Positions 43,110-52,610 are shown, counted from the stretch's first letter. The stretch is 64,000 nt of DNA from Mycobacterium adipatum (GCF_001644575.1 NZ_CP015596.1:434001-498000); one strand, 5' to 3'. Translations and numbers: made by a program. The notes: generated from the sequence alone by a model not told the origin.

Positions 43110-44281
43110 GCGATCCGACCGGCCCGCTGTCCGGGGTACGCATCCTCGACCTGTCCGCGCTGGCCCCAGGGCCGTTTGCCACCATGCTGCTCGGCGACCT
43201 CGGCGCGGAGGTGATCACGGTGGAAGCCCCGGCCGCCGCGCGAAGCGGCAGCGGTCTTGGCGCGCTACCCGGTTACGGTGGTGAGCGCGCGCGCCGACAG
43301 GGCATCAATCCGCTGTATCGCTCCCGACGATCACTCGTGCTGGACCTCAAGCAACCGCAAGCCCTGGAGATCGCCCTGCAACTGGCGCAGCGCAGTGACG
43401 TCTTCGTCGAGGGATTCCGGCCGGGAACCTGCGAGCGGCTCGGATTGGGCTACGACACGGTCGCCGCGCGGAACCCGGCGATCGTCTATTGCTCGCTGAC
43501 CGGCTATGGGCAATCCGGGGAGCTGGCGATGCGCGCCGGTCACGATCTCAACTACATCGCCGAGTCGGGCCTGCTGTCGGCGACGACACGCGATGGCCAG
43601 CGTCCGGGCATACCCGTCAACGTGGTGGCCGACTTCGCCGCAGGAGGTTTGCTGGCCGCGTTCGGCATCCTGGCCGGCCTCCTGGGCCGCCAGGCCAGCG
43701 GCCGGGGAACTCACATCGACGTGTCGATGTATGAGGGGCTGCTCGGCCTGCTGCAGGTGGTCCAGTCGTGGACGCTGGCGTCGGCGCCGGATCCGTCGTG
43801 GGGCCGGGGCCTGCTGTCGGGGGCGGTCCCCTTCTATGACTGCTATCGCACGGCCGACGGGCAATGGCTGTCGGTGGCTGCTCTGGAGCCGAAGTTCTTC
43901 GCGAACCTCTGCACAGCACTCGGCCGCCCCGACCTGATCTCGGCTTATGCCGACCAGTCTCGATGGGGCGAGCTGCGGGCCGCATTCGAGAAGACCTTCT
44001 CCGCTGCCTCGCTCGCGGAATGGCTGGCCCGGCTGGAAGAGGTCGACACCGCGGTGGCTCCCGTGAGGTCGCTGCCCGACGCGTTCGACGCAGCGCAGCG
44101 CAGAGGGTTGCTGGACGCGCCGGGTGTGGTTGGCCCGCTGCCGCGCATGAGCGCGTGGAAGCCAACCGCGGGATCGGTCGTTACCCGGCCCGGGCAGCAC
44201 ACTCGCGAAATTCTCGACGAGATCGGCCTTTCCCCGGACGAGATCGAAACGCTGCGGGCGACCGGCGCGGTCACGGAGTGA
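43106..44281 (+). CDS. Class III CoA-transferase (CaiB/BaiF family)
   Basis: The product is 391 residues, a normal length. The N-terminal signature is GVRILDLSALAPGPFATMLLGDLGAEVITVE; the catalytic aspartate is in AGHDLNYIAESG. These enzymes move CoA between acids by a covalent aspartyl intermediate. The start ATG overlaps the ligase stop (ATGA), so it belongs to the same operon and probably offers a second way of forming the CoA ester. Confidence 0.92.
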   Translation: MSDPTGPLSGVRILDLSALAPGPFATMLLGDLGAEVITVEAPAAARSGSGLGALPGYGGERARRQGINPLYRSRRSLVLDLKQPQALEIALQLAQRSDVFVEGFRPGTCERLGLGYDTVAARNPAIVYCSLTGYGQSGELAMRAGHDLNYIAESGLLSATTRDGQRPGIPVNVVADFAAGGLLAAFGILAGLLGRQASGRGTHIDVSMYEGLLGLLQVVQSWTLASAPDPSWGRGLLSGAVPFYDCYRTADGQWLSVAALEPKFFANLCTALGRPDLISAYADQSRWGELRAAFEKTFSAASLAEWLARLEEVDTAVAPVRSLPDAFDAAQRRGLLDAPGVVGPLPRMSAWKPTAGSVVTRPGQHTREILDEIGLSPDEIETLRATGAVTE

Positions 44282-44369
44282 AATCGGCGAGGACGATCCA
44301 AATCGGGATGATCATCGTCATTGTAAAGTATATGGACTCTGGACGTCGTAACGGAGAAACGATCGGAGA

Positions 44370-45488
44370 ATGAGCATGCAGGCACGTGTCGCCGTCGTCA
44401 CCGGCGCCGCTAGAGGAATCGGACGCGAGATCGCGTTAGCGCTAGGCCGGCAAGGCCGCCACGTCGCGGTGGTCGATCTGCGCGACCACGAGGCTAAGGA
44501 GACCGCGGCGACGATCACCGCAGCCGGCGGCACCGCCGTGCCCGTCGCCGTGGATGTCACCGACCCGGCGTCGGTGAAGGAGGGCCTCAACGAGGTTCGC
44601 CAGAAGCTGGGATCGATCTCCATCCTGGTCAACAACGCTGGGTGGGACGAGCTCAAGCCCTTTGTCGATACCGACGAGGAGTTCTGGCAGCGCGTCATCG
44701 AGATCAACTACAAGGGCGTGCTTCGGACCACGCACGACGTGCTTCCGGCGATGATCGAGGCGGGGTGGGGGCGGATTGTCAACATCGGCTCGGACGCCGG
44801 TCGTGTCGGTTCGTCGCTGGAGTCGGTGTACTCGGGGGCCAAGGGCGCTGTGATCGCATTCACGAAGACGATCGCTCGCGAGGTCGCCCGCGCGGGGGTA
44901 ACCGCCAACACCGTGTGCCCCGGCCCGACCGACACCCCTTTGCTACAAGAGATCGTCCGCGGCCAAGCCGATGCAGACAAGCTGTATGAGTCCGCCGCGC
45001 GGGCGGAGGAGATCCTGAATCTCGACATCGAGGACCTGGACACCGTGAACCGATGCGCCACGGTCACCCGCAAGGGCGGCGCCCGCGAGGTGATCTATTG
45101 GCAGACCGGCACCGCACGGCCGCTGCCCCGGCTGATCGCCGGACGGAAGTCCGGGCCGCTGTTCCTGACCGACCGCAAAGCCAAGCCGTCGGTCGCCAAG
45201 ACCGACACCGACAACTCGACCGGCCGCGCCCGACTTTCCTACCGCCGCGCCGCGACGCTCCTCGAGGAGCACACCGAAGGGATGCGACGCGGACCGTTCA
45301 CGCTGCACCAGCTGCGGCACTCGCGACTGACCCACGCCGCAGAGAAGGGCGCTTCCACGCCGATGCTGATGGCGTTGAGCGGACACACCTCGGTGCGCAG
45401 CCTGGTCAAATACGCGAAGGTCTCCGCCGAGGCGCTGGGGCGCTGGCAGGCCGAGACCGATCCCGCTGCGCGGCGGCGCTCCCGCTGA
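44370..45488 (+). CDS. Chimeric ORF: BadH-like SDR dehydrogenase fused to integrase C-terminus
   Basis: The product is 372 residues. Residues 1 to about 209 are a short-chain dehydrogenase: TGAARGIG cofactor loop, NNAG, and the catalytic Ser region with Tyr and Lys in SVYSGAKGAVIAFTK. This resembles 2-hydroxycyclohexanecarboxyl-CoA dehydrogenase (BadH). At ESA-ARAEEILNL (about 44996) the protein switches abruptly to the catalytic half of a tyrosine integrase: Arg in ARAEEILNL, HQLRH, LSGHTSVRSLVKYAKVS. The usual SDR C-terminus (PEDVA...GGLTM) is gone, and so is the integrase N-terminal half. A deletion or integration scar fused two genes in frame. The SDR active site remains but folding and tetramer contacts are doubtful. 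Confidence 0.85.
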   Translation: MSMQARVAVVTGAARGIGREIALALGRQGRHVAVVDLRDHEAKETAATITAAGGTAVPVAVDVTDPASVKEGLNEVRQKLGSISILVNNAGWDELKPFVDTDEEFWQRVIEINYKGVLRTTHDVLPAMIEAGWGRIVNIGSDAGRVGSSLESVYSGAKGAVIAFTKTIAREVARAGVTANTVCPGPTDTPLLQEIVRGQADADKLYESAARAEEILNLDIEDLDTVNRCATVTRKGGAREVIYWQTGTARPLPRLIAGRKSGPLFLTDRKAKPSVAKTDTDNSTGRARLSYRRAATLLEEHTEGMRRGPFTLHQLRHSRLTHAAEKGASTPMLMALSGHTSVRSLVKYAKVSAEALGRWQAETDPAARRRSR

Positions 45489-45493
45489 ATCTC

Positions 45494-46063
45494 TCAGTAG
45501 CTGACGGTGACGAGTTCCGGCGCGTGTCTGCGTATCTTGTTCAGCACCTTGACTGTTCGGCCCGAGCGCATCTGCTCGAGGGGGGCCGAAAGAGACCAAT
45601 CAAGTGCGGCACCGTCGATGGGTGTGGTCTTCCGCGTCCGGGAACTCATAGCCGCTGCCGGGCGTGCGTGGTCGTGGTGTTTGTCGGATCCGGCGGGGGC
45701 ACGGCCGAGAGTAGGGCCGTGAGGTCGCGCGAGACCTCGCCGGGGTTGGAACAGCCGTGGGAGATGAGCGCGCGGGAGCGCGGCTTCGGTCAGGCCGTAT
45801 CGGATATGGACGGCGTCGTGGTGTTGCAGGATCGCCAACGTGTGGATTCCACTGGCGATCAGGCCACCGAACTGGCCGTCCTGCGCCGCCGCCCGGTCGA
45901 TGTGAAACCACTGGGGATCCCAGTGGGTGGCGAAGTCGACGAGTTCGGCCTCGGTCACCGTGTGTGAGCCCAAGTCGAAACGCTGGCCGATGCCCAGGTC
46001 CTCGGCGTATACAAGGCGTGTGTGCTCATGGTGCGATCCCACCTGCACGCCGACGGGTTTCAC
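45494..46063 (-). CDS. MaoC-like hydratase with abnormal C-terminus (probably truncated)
   Basis: The first 75-80 residues are a MaoC-type hotdog hydratase start: [41 protein letters not shown] (hydratase Asp and His), then [14 protein letters not shown]. After about residue 85 the sequence ([16 protein letters not shown]...) no longer resembles the family; the expected FLRPVRPGDT segment is missing, and the end is arginine-rich. A rearrangement, possibly linked to the integrase scar on the other strand, probably replaced the C-terminal half. The GTG start overlaps the stop of the upstream SDR gene. Confidence 0.65.
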   Translation of the reverse strand: MKPVGVQVGSHHEHTRLVYAEDLGIGQRFDLGSHTVTEAELVDFATHWDPQWFHIDRAAAQDGQFGGLIASGIHTLAILQHHDAVHIRYGLTEAALPRAHLPRLFQPRRGLARPHGPTLGRAPAGSDKHHDHARPAAAMSSRTRKTTPIDGAALDWSLSAPLEQMRSGRTVKVLNKIRRHAPELVTVSY

Positions 46064-46818
46064 CGCGGCGCCATGCGGATCGCGCCGTCGAGGCGGATGG
46101 TTTCGCCGTTGAGCATCGGGTTGGTCACGATCGCCTCGACCAGCTGCGCGTACTCGGCGGGGTCGCCGAGCCGGTTCGGGTGCGGCACCTGCTGTCCCAG
46201 CGAAATCTGAGCCGCCTCGGGCAGCGTGCCCAGCAGCGGGGTCTTGAACAGGCCGGGCGCGATGGTGTTCACCCGGATCAGCAGCGACGCCAGGTCGCGG
46301 GCGATCGGCAGGGTGGCGCCGACGATCCCGCCCTTCGATGCCGAGTACGCGGCCTGTCCGATCTGCCCGTCGAAGGCCGCGACCGAGGCGGTGTTGACGA
46401 TCACGCCGCGCTCGCCGTCGACGGGCTCGTTCTGCGACATCGCGTGCGCGGCGAGGCGGATGACGTTGAAGGTTCCGGTCAGGTTGACCTTGACGATCTT
46501 CTCGAATTCGGCCAGCGGGAACGGTCCGTTCTTACCGACGGTCTTGACGGCGTTGCCGATGCCGGCGCAGTTCACGGTGATTCGCAGTGAGGACTCCGCG
46601 TTGGCGCGCTCGACCGCCTCGGTGACCGCGGCCTCGTCGGTGACATCCGCCGGAGCGAATTCCACGGTGTCGCCGAGAGCAGCCAGCGCATCCGTGTTCG
46701 CGGTGGGCAGGTCGACGGCGATTACCCGGGCGCCCGACTTGGCGAGGGCGGTGACGGTGGCCAGTCCGAGGCCCGAGGCTCCGCCGGTGACGAGTGCGTT
46801 GGTTCCGGTGATATGCAT
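46060..46818 (-). CDS. SDR 3-hydroxyacyl-CoA dehydrogenase (HSD17B10-like)
   Basis: The product is 252 residues from the ATG at 46818, preceded by AGGAG at six bases. It has the cofactor loop [11 protein letters not shown], Asp for NAD preference in [14 protein letters not shown], and the catalytic Ser-Tyr-Lys in [23 protein letters not shown]. It ends [14 protein letters not shown], typical of type 2 3-hydroxyacyl-CoA dehydrogenases. It performs the third beta-oxidation step. It lies 91 bp after the acyl-CoA dehydrogenase gene and overlaps the MaoC-like gene. Confidence 0.9.
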   Translation of the reverse strand: MHITGTNALVTGGASGLGLATVTALAKSGARVIAVDLPTANTDALAALGDTVEFAPADVTDEAAVTEAVERANAESSLRITVNCAGIGNAVKTVGKNGPFPLAEFEKIVKVNLTGTFNVIRLAAHAMSQNEPVDGERGVIVNTASVAAFDGQIGQAAYSASKGGIVGATLPIARDLASLLIRVNTIAPGLFKTPLLGTLPEAAQISLGQQVPHPNRLGDPAEYAQLVEAIVTNPMLNGETIRLDGAIRMAPR

Positions 46819-46909
46819 GAATACTCCTGACGAAATAGGTTGAGAACATCGGGTTTTTGACAAAGTGAGGTGTGACTGACGCAGTGGTGTCACTGCGCGA
46901 AGGTCAACC

Positions 46910-48070
46910 TCATAAGGCGCGGCCGATGAGTTCCTTCATGATCTCGTTGGTGCCGCCGTAGATCTTCTGCACGCGGGAAGCGGCGTACATCTGCGCGATC
47001 GGGTACTCCATCATGTAGCCGTAGCCACCGAAGACCTGCAGGCAGCGGTCGACGATCTCGCACTGCTTGTCGCTGCCCCACAGCTTGGCCATCGACGCGG
47101 TCGCCGCGTCGAGGGTGCCGTCGAGGTGACGCTGGATGCAGTGGTCCATCAGGGTCTTGCCGGCCAGCACGTCGGTCTTGCACTCGGCGAGTACGAACTT
47201 CGTGTTCTGGAAGTTCAGGATCGGCTTGCCGAAGGCGTGACGTTCCTTGGCGTACCTGATGCTCTCCGCCACCGCGGCCTCGGCCACCGCGACACCGCCG
47301 ACACCGAGGATCAGCCGCTCACGCTGCAGCTGACCCATCAGCTGGTAGAAGCCCTGCCCCTCGACGCCGCCGAGCAGATTCGCTGCCGGCACCCGCATGT
47401 CGGTGAACGACAACTCGCGGGTGTCCTGGCCGTGCTGGCCGATCTTGTCCAGCACCCGCCCACGCTCGAACCCCGGAAGATTCTCCGTCTCCGCGACGAG
47501 CAGCGAGATACCCTTGGAACCTTGGCTCGGGTCCGTTTTGGCGACGATGACGAGCAGGTCGCAGTGCGACGCGTTCGAGATGAACGTCTTCGAGCCGTTG
47601 ATCACGTAGTGGCCGCCGTCGCGAACCGCGGTGGTCCGTACGGCCTGCAGGTCCGAGCCGGTGCCGGGTTCGGTCATCGCAATGGCGAGGACGCTCTCAC
47701 CGCTCGCACATTTCGATAGCCAGCGCTTCTTCTGGTCCTCGGTGGCATAGGCGGCGATGTAGTGCGCGACGATCGTCGAGTGCACGGCGAAGCCGAACGC
47801 GGTGTCGTGGGCGTAGGCGATCTCCTGCTGCACGATCGCCTCGTGGCCGAAGTTGCCGCCCCCGCCGCCGTATTCTTCGGCGATGTCGAGGCACAGCAGT
47901 CCCGCGGCGCCGGCCTTGGTCCAGAACTCGCGGTCGACCTGGTGCTGCGCGGCCCAACGGTCCTGGTTCGGGGTGGCTTCCTTGCGGAAGAACTCGGCGG
48001 CGTGCTTACGCAGCAGCGCCTGATCGTCGGTCTCCCACGGGGAGCGGTAATCGGGGAACAGCTCGCTCAT
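46910..48070 (-). CDS. Acyl-CoA dehydrogenase
   Basis: The product is 386 residues from the ATG at 48070 ([12 protein letters not shown]). Family marks are [18 protein letters not shown], the FAD/CoA segment [24 protein letters not shown], the [17 protein letters not shown] region and the catalytic Glu in [14 protein letters not shown]. It inserts the alpha-beta double bond of an acyl-CoA using FAD. It follows the enoyl-CoA hydratase gene by eight bases in the same operon. Confidence 0.93.
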   Translation of the reverse strand: MSELFPDYRSPWETDDQALLRKHAAEFFRKEATPNQDRWAAQHQVDREFWTKAGAAGLLCLDIAEEYGGGGGNFGHEAIVQQEIAYAHDTAFGFAVHSTIVAHYIAAYATEDQKKRWLSKCASGESVLAIAMTEPGTGSDLQAVRTTAVRDGGHYVINGSKTFISNASHCDLLVIVAKTDPSQGSKGISLLVAETENLPGFERGRVLDKIGQHGQDTRELSFTDMRVPAANLLGGVEGQGFYQLMGQLQRERLILGVGGVAVAEAAVAESIRYAKERHAFGKPILNFQNTKFVLAECKTDVLAGKTLMDHCIQRHLDGTLDAATASMAKLWGSDKQCEIVDRCLQVFGGYGYMMEYPIAQMYAASRVQKIYGGTNEIMKELIGRAL

Positions 48071-48078
48071 GATCGGTC

Positions 48079-48867
48079 CTACTTTCCGGTGAATTCGGGG
48101 GCGCGCTTGGCGAGGAACGCGGCCTGGCCCTCGCGGCTGTCGGCGGAATGGATGGCAACGTGAAAGTTGCGCTTCTCGTGCTCGAGTCCTTGCGCCAGAG
48201 AGGTTTCCAGGGCCTGGAGGGCGGCATCCTTGGCCAGCGCCACCGCGAGCGGTGAGTTGGCGGCGATCCGCTGCGCCATGGCGACCGCCGCTTCGAGGGC
48301 GGTGCCGTCCGGGACGGTCTCGGCGACGATGCCGGCCGCGCACGCCCGCTGTGCGGACAGGAAGTCGCCGGTGAGCAGTAGGGCCATCGCCTTGGACTTG
48401 CCGACGGCCTGAATCAGGCGCTGGGTTCCGCCGCCGCCCGGGATCACGCCGAGCTTCACCTCCGGGACACCGAACTTGGCGGATTCGCCGGCGATGACGA
48501 TGTCGCAGGCAAGCGCCAACTCGCAGCCGCCGCCGAGTGCGAGGCCCTCGACCGCAGCGAGGACCGGCTTCGGGAATCGGCCCAGGTCGGCCCAGATGGT
48601 GCCGCCCAGCGCGGCTCGATCGCCGAGCAGCGACTGGTCGCGAATGGCGTCGAAATTGGTGATGTCGGCTCCGGCGCAGAAGATCCCGCCGGCGCCGGTG
48701 AGCACGATGGCACGGATCTCGTCGTCGTGCCGAGCCGCGACGAGCTCGGTGTTCAAGGCGGTGAGCACCGCCTCGTTCAGACTGTTGCGAGCCTTGGGCC
48801 GGTTGATCTCCAGGATCAGGAGGTGGCTGTCGCGGGCCGTGCGTAGCGGGGCGTTGTCGGGGTTCAT
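48079..48867 (-). CDS. Enoyl-CoA hydratase/isomerase
   Basis: The product is 262 residues from the ATG at 48867, which overlaps the ligase stop (ATGA). The crotonase fold is shown by FCAGADITNFD, the catalytic glutamates in GGGCELALACD and FGVPEVKLGVIPGGGGTQRL, and the C-terminal EGQAAFLAKRAPEFTGK. It hydrates the enoyl-CoA made by the dehydrogenase next to it. Confidence 0.93.
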   Translation of the reverse strand: MNPDNAPLRTARDSHLLILEINRPKARNSLNEAVLTALNTELVAARHDDEIRAIVLTGAGGIFCAGADITNFDAIRDQSLLGDRAALGGTIWADLGRFPKPVLAAVEGLALGGGCELALACDIVIAGESAKFGVPEVKLGVIPGGGGTQRLIQAVGKSKAMALLLTGDFLSAQRACAAGIVAETVPDGTALEAAVAMAQRIAANSPLAVALAKDAALQALETSLAQGLEHEKRNFHVAIHSADSREGQAAFLAKRAPEFTGK

Positions 48868-50531
48868 CGGACGTCCTCGTAGACGTTGGTGTGCGCGGCG
48901 CGCATGGCCTTCTTGTCGAGCTTGCCGACGCTGGTGCGGGGCAGCTGGTCCAGATACAGGACGGTCTCGGGCAATTGCCATTTGGCGAATGCATCGGCGA
49001 GCAATTCGTGGATCTCCGACAGTGGAAGTTCCTGCCCGTCGGTCGTCACGACGAGTGCTACTGGACGCTCCTGCCACTTCGGGTGCGGGACGCCGATGAC
49101 GGCCGCCTCGGCGATCTTCGGATGGGCAACGAGTGCGTTCTCCATGTCGATGGAGGAAATCCATTCGCCACCCGACTTGACCACGTCCTTGATCCGGTCG
49201 GTGATCTTCAAGTAACCATTCGGGTCGATGGTCCCGACATCGCCGCTACGCCAATACCCGTCGAGGAACTTGTCGGCGTCGTCGTCGAGCTTGTGATAGC
49301 GCTCGATGATCCACGGTCCGCGCAGCAGCACTTCACCCTGACTCGTGCCGTCGTGCGGGAGATCGTTGCCTTCCGCGTCGACGATCCGGATGTCGATGCC
49401 GTTGACCGGCAAACCCTGCTTACGCTTGAGATCCCACTTCTCCTCGTCCGAGATCACACCGCGCAGCGAGGGCTTCAGTCCCCGGTTCACCGCGACCAGA
49501 GGGGTGGTCTCGGTGGCGCCGTAGGCGTGGATGACGTCGGCTCCAGTGATGTCGTGGAAGTCGCGCATCAGCGACAGCGGCGGCTCGGTGGCACCGGACA
49601 GCAGCCGCGCGCGGGAGAAGTCCGGTGCGACCGCAAGCGTCTTGATGTAGTTCATCATGGGCTGGAAGATCGCCGGCGCACCGTTTGCGACGGTGACTTG
49701 CTCCGCGATCATCGCGTCCACGAGGACGGATGTGTCCTCGGCGATGTAGCGACCGGGCAGCACGATTTTTGCGGCACTGTAGGCGGCCGCCTGGGGTAGG
49801 CCCCAGCCCTGGCCGTGGAACATCGGCGTGATGAGCATGACGGCATCGTCGCTGCTCATCCCGAGTCCGGCGACCTCGGCGAGGGTGTGCAGGTAGATGC
49901 CGCGATGCGAGTAGTAGATGCCCTTGGGCCTGCCGGTGGTGCCGGTGGTGTAACACGCGCTGTAGGAGGAGGTTTCGTCGATGACCGGCCAGTCGATCTC
50001 CGGGCCGGCGTCCGCGAGCAGGTCCTCCCAGTGCACCGCGTGCGGGAGCGTGGTGGTGATGTCGGCCAGCGGCTTATCGGTCATCACCACCCACGTCTTC
50101 ACGTTCGGCGTATGCGGTGCCAGCGCCTCGGCAACCGGAAGCAGCGACTCGTCGATGAGGACCACCGATGCATCACTGTGTCCGGTGACGTAAGCGAGAT
50201 CCTCTGGCGCCAAACGCAGGTTCATCTGCAACATCACGGCAGCGAGGCCGGGAATCGCCCAGTACAGCTCGTAGTGCCGCTTGCTGTTCCAGTCGAGGAT
50301 CCCGACCACATCGCCCGGCCCGACGCCGATCGAGCGAAGTGCATTGGCACTTCGTTGGATTCGCGCGTAGGCATCGGCGTAGGTGTACCGGTCCCAGCCG
50401 CCGTCCGCGGTGCGGTACACGATCTCCTGCTCGGGATAGGTGCGCGCGGCGTGCCGGATGATGGTGGTGGTGTTGAGTTGATAGTGGTCGCCGTGGGTGG
50501 AGGGCAGGCCCCTCACGATCTCGTGGCTCAT
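48864..50531 (-). CDS. AMP-forming fatty-acyl-CoA ligase (FadD/AlkK-like)
   Basis: The product is 555 residues. Motifs are CYTTGTTGRPKGIYYSHR, HAYGATETTP, WRSGDVGTIDPNGYLKITDR, KSGGEWISSIDMEN and the catalytic Lys in TSVGKLDKK. WISSIDMEN is typical of the medium- and long-chain ligase group. It activates the acid that the rest of this operon degrades. It lies seven bases downstream of the thiolase gene and overlaps the hydratase gene. Confidence 0.93.
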   Translation of the reverse strand: MSHEIVRGLPSTHGDHYQLNTTTIIRHAARTYPEQEIVYRTADGGWDRYTYADAYARIQRSANALRSIGVGPGDVVGILDWNSKRHYELYWAIPGLAAVMLQMNLRLAPEDLAYVTGHSDASVVLIDESLLPVAEALAPHTPNVKTWVVMTDKPLADITTTLPHAVHWEDLLADAGPEIDWPVIDETSSYSACYTTGTTGRPKGIYYSHRGIYLHTLAEVAGLGMSSDDAVMLITPMFHGQGWGLPQAAAYSAAKIVLPGRYIAEDTSVLVDAMIAEQVTVANGAPAIFQPMMNYIKTLAVAPDFSRARLLSGATEPPLSLMRDFHDITGADVIHAYGATETTPLVAVNRGLKPSLRGVISDEEKWDLKRKQGLPVNGIDIRIVDAEGNDLPHDGTSQGEVLLRGPWIIERYHKLDDDADKFLDGYWRSGDVGTIDPNGYLKITDRIKDVVKSGGEWISSIDMENALVAHPKIAEAAVIGVPHPKWQERPVALVVTTDGQELPLSEIHELLADAFAKWQLPETVLYLDQLPRTSVGKLDKKAMRAAHTNVYEDVR

Positions 50532-50538
50532 GACGTCC

Positions 50539-51714
50539 TCAGATGCGTTCGATGATGGTGGCGTTCGCGGTGCCGGTGGCCTCGCAGACGGTCTGCAAGC
50601 CGAACCTCTTGCCGGAGCGTTCGAGTTCGCAGAGCAGGTCGGTGAGCATCCGGGCTCCGGTCGAGCCCAGCGGGTGGCCGAGGGCGACGGAGCCGCCGTT
50701 GACGTTCAGCTTGTCGTCCGGGACGCCGAATTCCCGTTGGAAGATCAGCGGCACACCGGCGAAGGCCTCGTTGACCTCGAACAGGTCGATCTCCTCGACG
50801 GCCAACCCGCTTCGGCCGAGCGCCTTGTGGGCGGCGTCGAGGATCGCGGTGAACTGGATGATCGGGTCGGCGGCGGCGACCGACAGCGCGCGGAACCGGG
50901 CGCGTGGGATGAGGCCGTTGCGCTCGGCGTACTCGCGGTCGGCGATCAGCAGCGCGGCCGCGCCGTCGCTGATCTGCGAGGAGTTGGCCGCCGTGGTCCG
51001 CCCGTCGGCGCCGAACACGGCTTTCAGGCTCGCCATCTTGGCGGGGTCGATGTGCTCGCGGATGCCCTCGTCCGAGTCGATGACCGGACCGGTCGGGTCG
51101 TCGGGGTCGGCGGTGATCGGCACCATCTGGTCGCGGAACTTCCCGGCCCGCGTCGCGGCGTGCGCCCGCTCGTGGCTGCGAGCGCTGAACGCGTCCAACG
51201 CCGCTCGGCTCAGGTCGAACCTCTCGTTCATCAGCTCCGACGACGGGCCCTGCGCCATCAGCCCACCGTCGTAGCGGTCGAGTTCGCGCGGGCTGTACTG
51301 CGGGCCGAGCGGCGCGCCGGGCAGGAACGCCGGAGGCATCGGCACCCGTGACATCGACTCGACGCCGCAGGCGATCACCAGGTCGTGGGAACCCGCCATC
51401 ACCGCCTGGGCGGCGAAGCTGACCGCCTGCTGCCCTGAACCGCACTGGCGGTCGATCGTCACCGCGGGGACCGACTCGGGCAGCCCGGCGGCGAGCACCG
51501 CGTGGCGGCCGAGATTGCCCGACTGGACATCGTGCTGGATGACGCAGCCGGTGATGACGTCCTCGATCGCGGCGGGGTCGACGCCGGCGCGGGCCACAAG
51601 CTCCCGCAGCGTCTGCCCGAGCAGGTCCACCGGATGCCATGCGCTGAGGATCCCTCCGCGACGGCCGACCGGGGTCCGGACCGCGCCGACGATAACGGCC
51701 TCGCGAACACTCAT
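50539..51714 (-). CDS. Thiolase (acetyl-CoA acyltransferase)
   Basis: The 391-residue product has the nucleophilic Cys in TIDRQCGSGQQA, the GHPLGSTGAR loop with its histidine and the NEAF motif (VNEAFAGVPL). The C-terminal active-site loop reads CEATGTANATII, whereas thiolases of this steroid/fatty acid group usually have CEGGGQ-type glycines after the cysteine. The cysteine itself is kept. It cleaves 3-ketoacyl-CoA. It overlaps the CoA-transferase gene by four bases. Confidence 0.9.
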   Translation of the reverse strand: MSVREAVIVGAVRTPVGRRGGILSAWHPVDLLGQTLRELVARAGVDPAAIEDVITGCVIQHDVQSGNLGRHAVLAAGLPESVPAVTIDRQCGSGQQAVSFAAQAVMAGSHDLVIACGVESMSRVPMPPAFLPGAPLGPQYSPRELDRYDGGLMAQGPSSELMNERFDLSRAALDAFSARSHERAHAATRAGKFRDQMVPITADPDDPTGPVIDSDEGIREHIDPAKMASLKAVFGADGRTTAANSSQISDGAAALLIADREYAERNGLIPRARFRALSVAAADPIIQFTAILDAAHKALGRSGLAVEEIDLFEVNEAFAGVPLIFQREFGVPDDKLNVNGGSVALGHPLGSTGARMLTDLLCELERSGKRFGLQTVCEATGTANATIIERI

Positions 51715-52577
51715 GACAAAGCTCCTTGTGCTGAATTACGGGGTGCCGAATCGCGGATTCCGATCAGGGGAATGTCGAGGCGCTTCGCGACCTCCTCCCA
51801 TTCGCGCGTCGGCTTGGAAAGAAACGTCTGCTCGAGCTCCTCCTGGGTGCCCTCGACACCGAGACCGGCGCGGGCGCGCTCCCAGAAGTGCGGCTCGAGC
51901 GCGGCCAGCGCGACGTGGCCGTCGGAGCTGGAGTAGATCCGGTAACCGGGATGCGCCCCGCCGAGCGGCGCGCCCGCTCCCATCAGACCGTGCCGAACTG
52001 CGGCGCCGGCGTCGGCGGCCGCCTGTTCGAGGACGACCCGCTCGCGGTGTCCCACGCCGGACTCCGCGGCCACGCGCAGGGCGAGCAGGGCCGCGGACAC
52101 GGCGCGCTCGGCGCCGAGCAGGTCGGCCACCGGGACGGTCGGCATCGTCGGCGGCTGGAGAGTGCCGTGCAGGGCCTGGTACGTCAGGTCATGGCCGGGC
52201 TGCTCCGCCGCGATCCCGTCGTGCCCGACGATCTCGATATGCGACAGGTGCGGATTCGCCGCGGTCAACTCGTCCAGGCCGAGCTTGACCAGCGCCGAGG
52301 GGCGCATGGCGGTGAGCATCAGGTCGGCACGCGACAGCTCGCGCGCCGCCACCGCCCGATCAGCGGGGTCCTTGAGGTCGAGGGTCACGACCCGCTGGCC
52401 CACAGTGAGCTCGTCGTACCACGTCGGCGCCACGGCCCGCAGCGGGTCGCCGGCCGGCGGTTCGATCTTGGTGACGGTGGCGCCCAGCGCCCGTAGCCGC
52501 GCGGCGGCGAGCGGGCCCGGCAGATTGATCGCGAGCGACACCACCTGCACGCCCTGCAGCGAACTCGACTGCGACAT
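51711..52577 (-). CDS. Short class III CoA-transferase (CaiB/BaiF family)
   Basis: The product is about 288 residues, shorter than the usual 380-400. The start is one of two adjacent ATGs (52580, 52577); I took 52577 because GGGG precedes it at a better distance. The N-terminal signature is VQVVSLAINLPGPLAAARLRALGATVTKIEPP; the catalytic Asp is in PGHDLTYQALHG. It is similar to the alpha-methylacyl-CoA racemase branch, some members of which are this short. It is the first gene of the beta-oxidation operon and starts next to a perfect palindrome. Confidence 0.85.
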   Translation of the reverse strand: MSQSSSLQGVQVVSLAINLPGPLAAARLRALGATVTKIEPPAGDPLRAVAPTWYDELTVGQRVVTLDLKDPADRAVAARELSRADLMLTAMRPSALVKLGLDELTAANPHLSHIEIVGHDGIAAEQPGHDLTYQALHGTLQPPTMPTVPVADLLGAERAVSAALLALRVAAESGVGHRERVVLEQAAADAGAAVRHGLMGAGAPLGGAHPGYRIYSSSDGHVALAALEPHFWERARAGLGVEGTQEELEQTFLSKPTREWEEVAKRLDIPLIGIRDSAPRNSAQGALS

Positions 52578-52594
52578 CATCAACCCCTTTTTGA

Positions 52595-52610
52595 CTATAC
52601 TGATGTATAG
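52595..52610. promoter_or_regulatory. Perfect 6-4-6 palindrome, likely TetR operator
   Basis: CTATACTGATGTATAG lies in the 101-bp gap between the divergent CoA-transferase operon and the TetR gene, just 15 bases upstream of the CoA-transferase ATG. Its position and form suit an autoregulated TetR repressor that also controls the operon. Confidence 0.65.

Noticed and set aside
48087..48994. Long extension of the acyl-CoA dehydrogenase frame through the hydratase gene
   Set aside because: The added part is the antisense-free shadow of the enoyl-CoA hydratase gene in another frame; the true start is MSELFPDYR at 48070.
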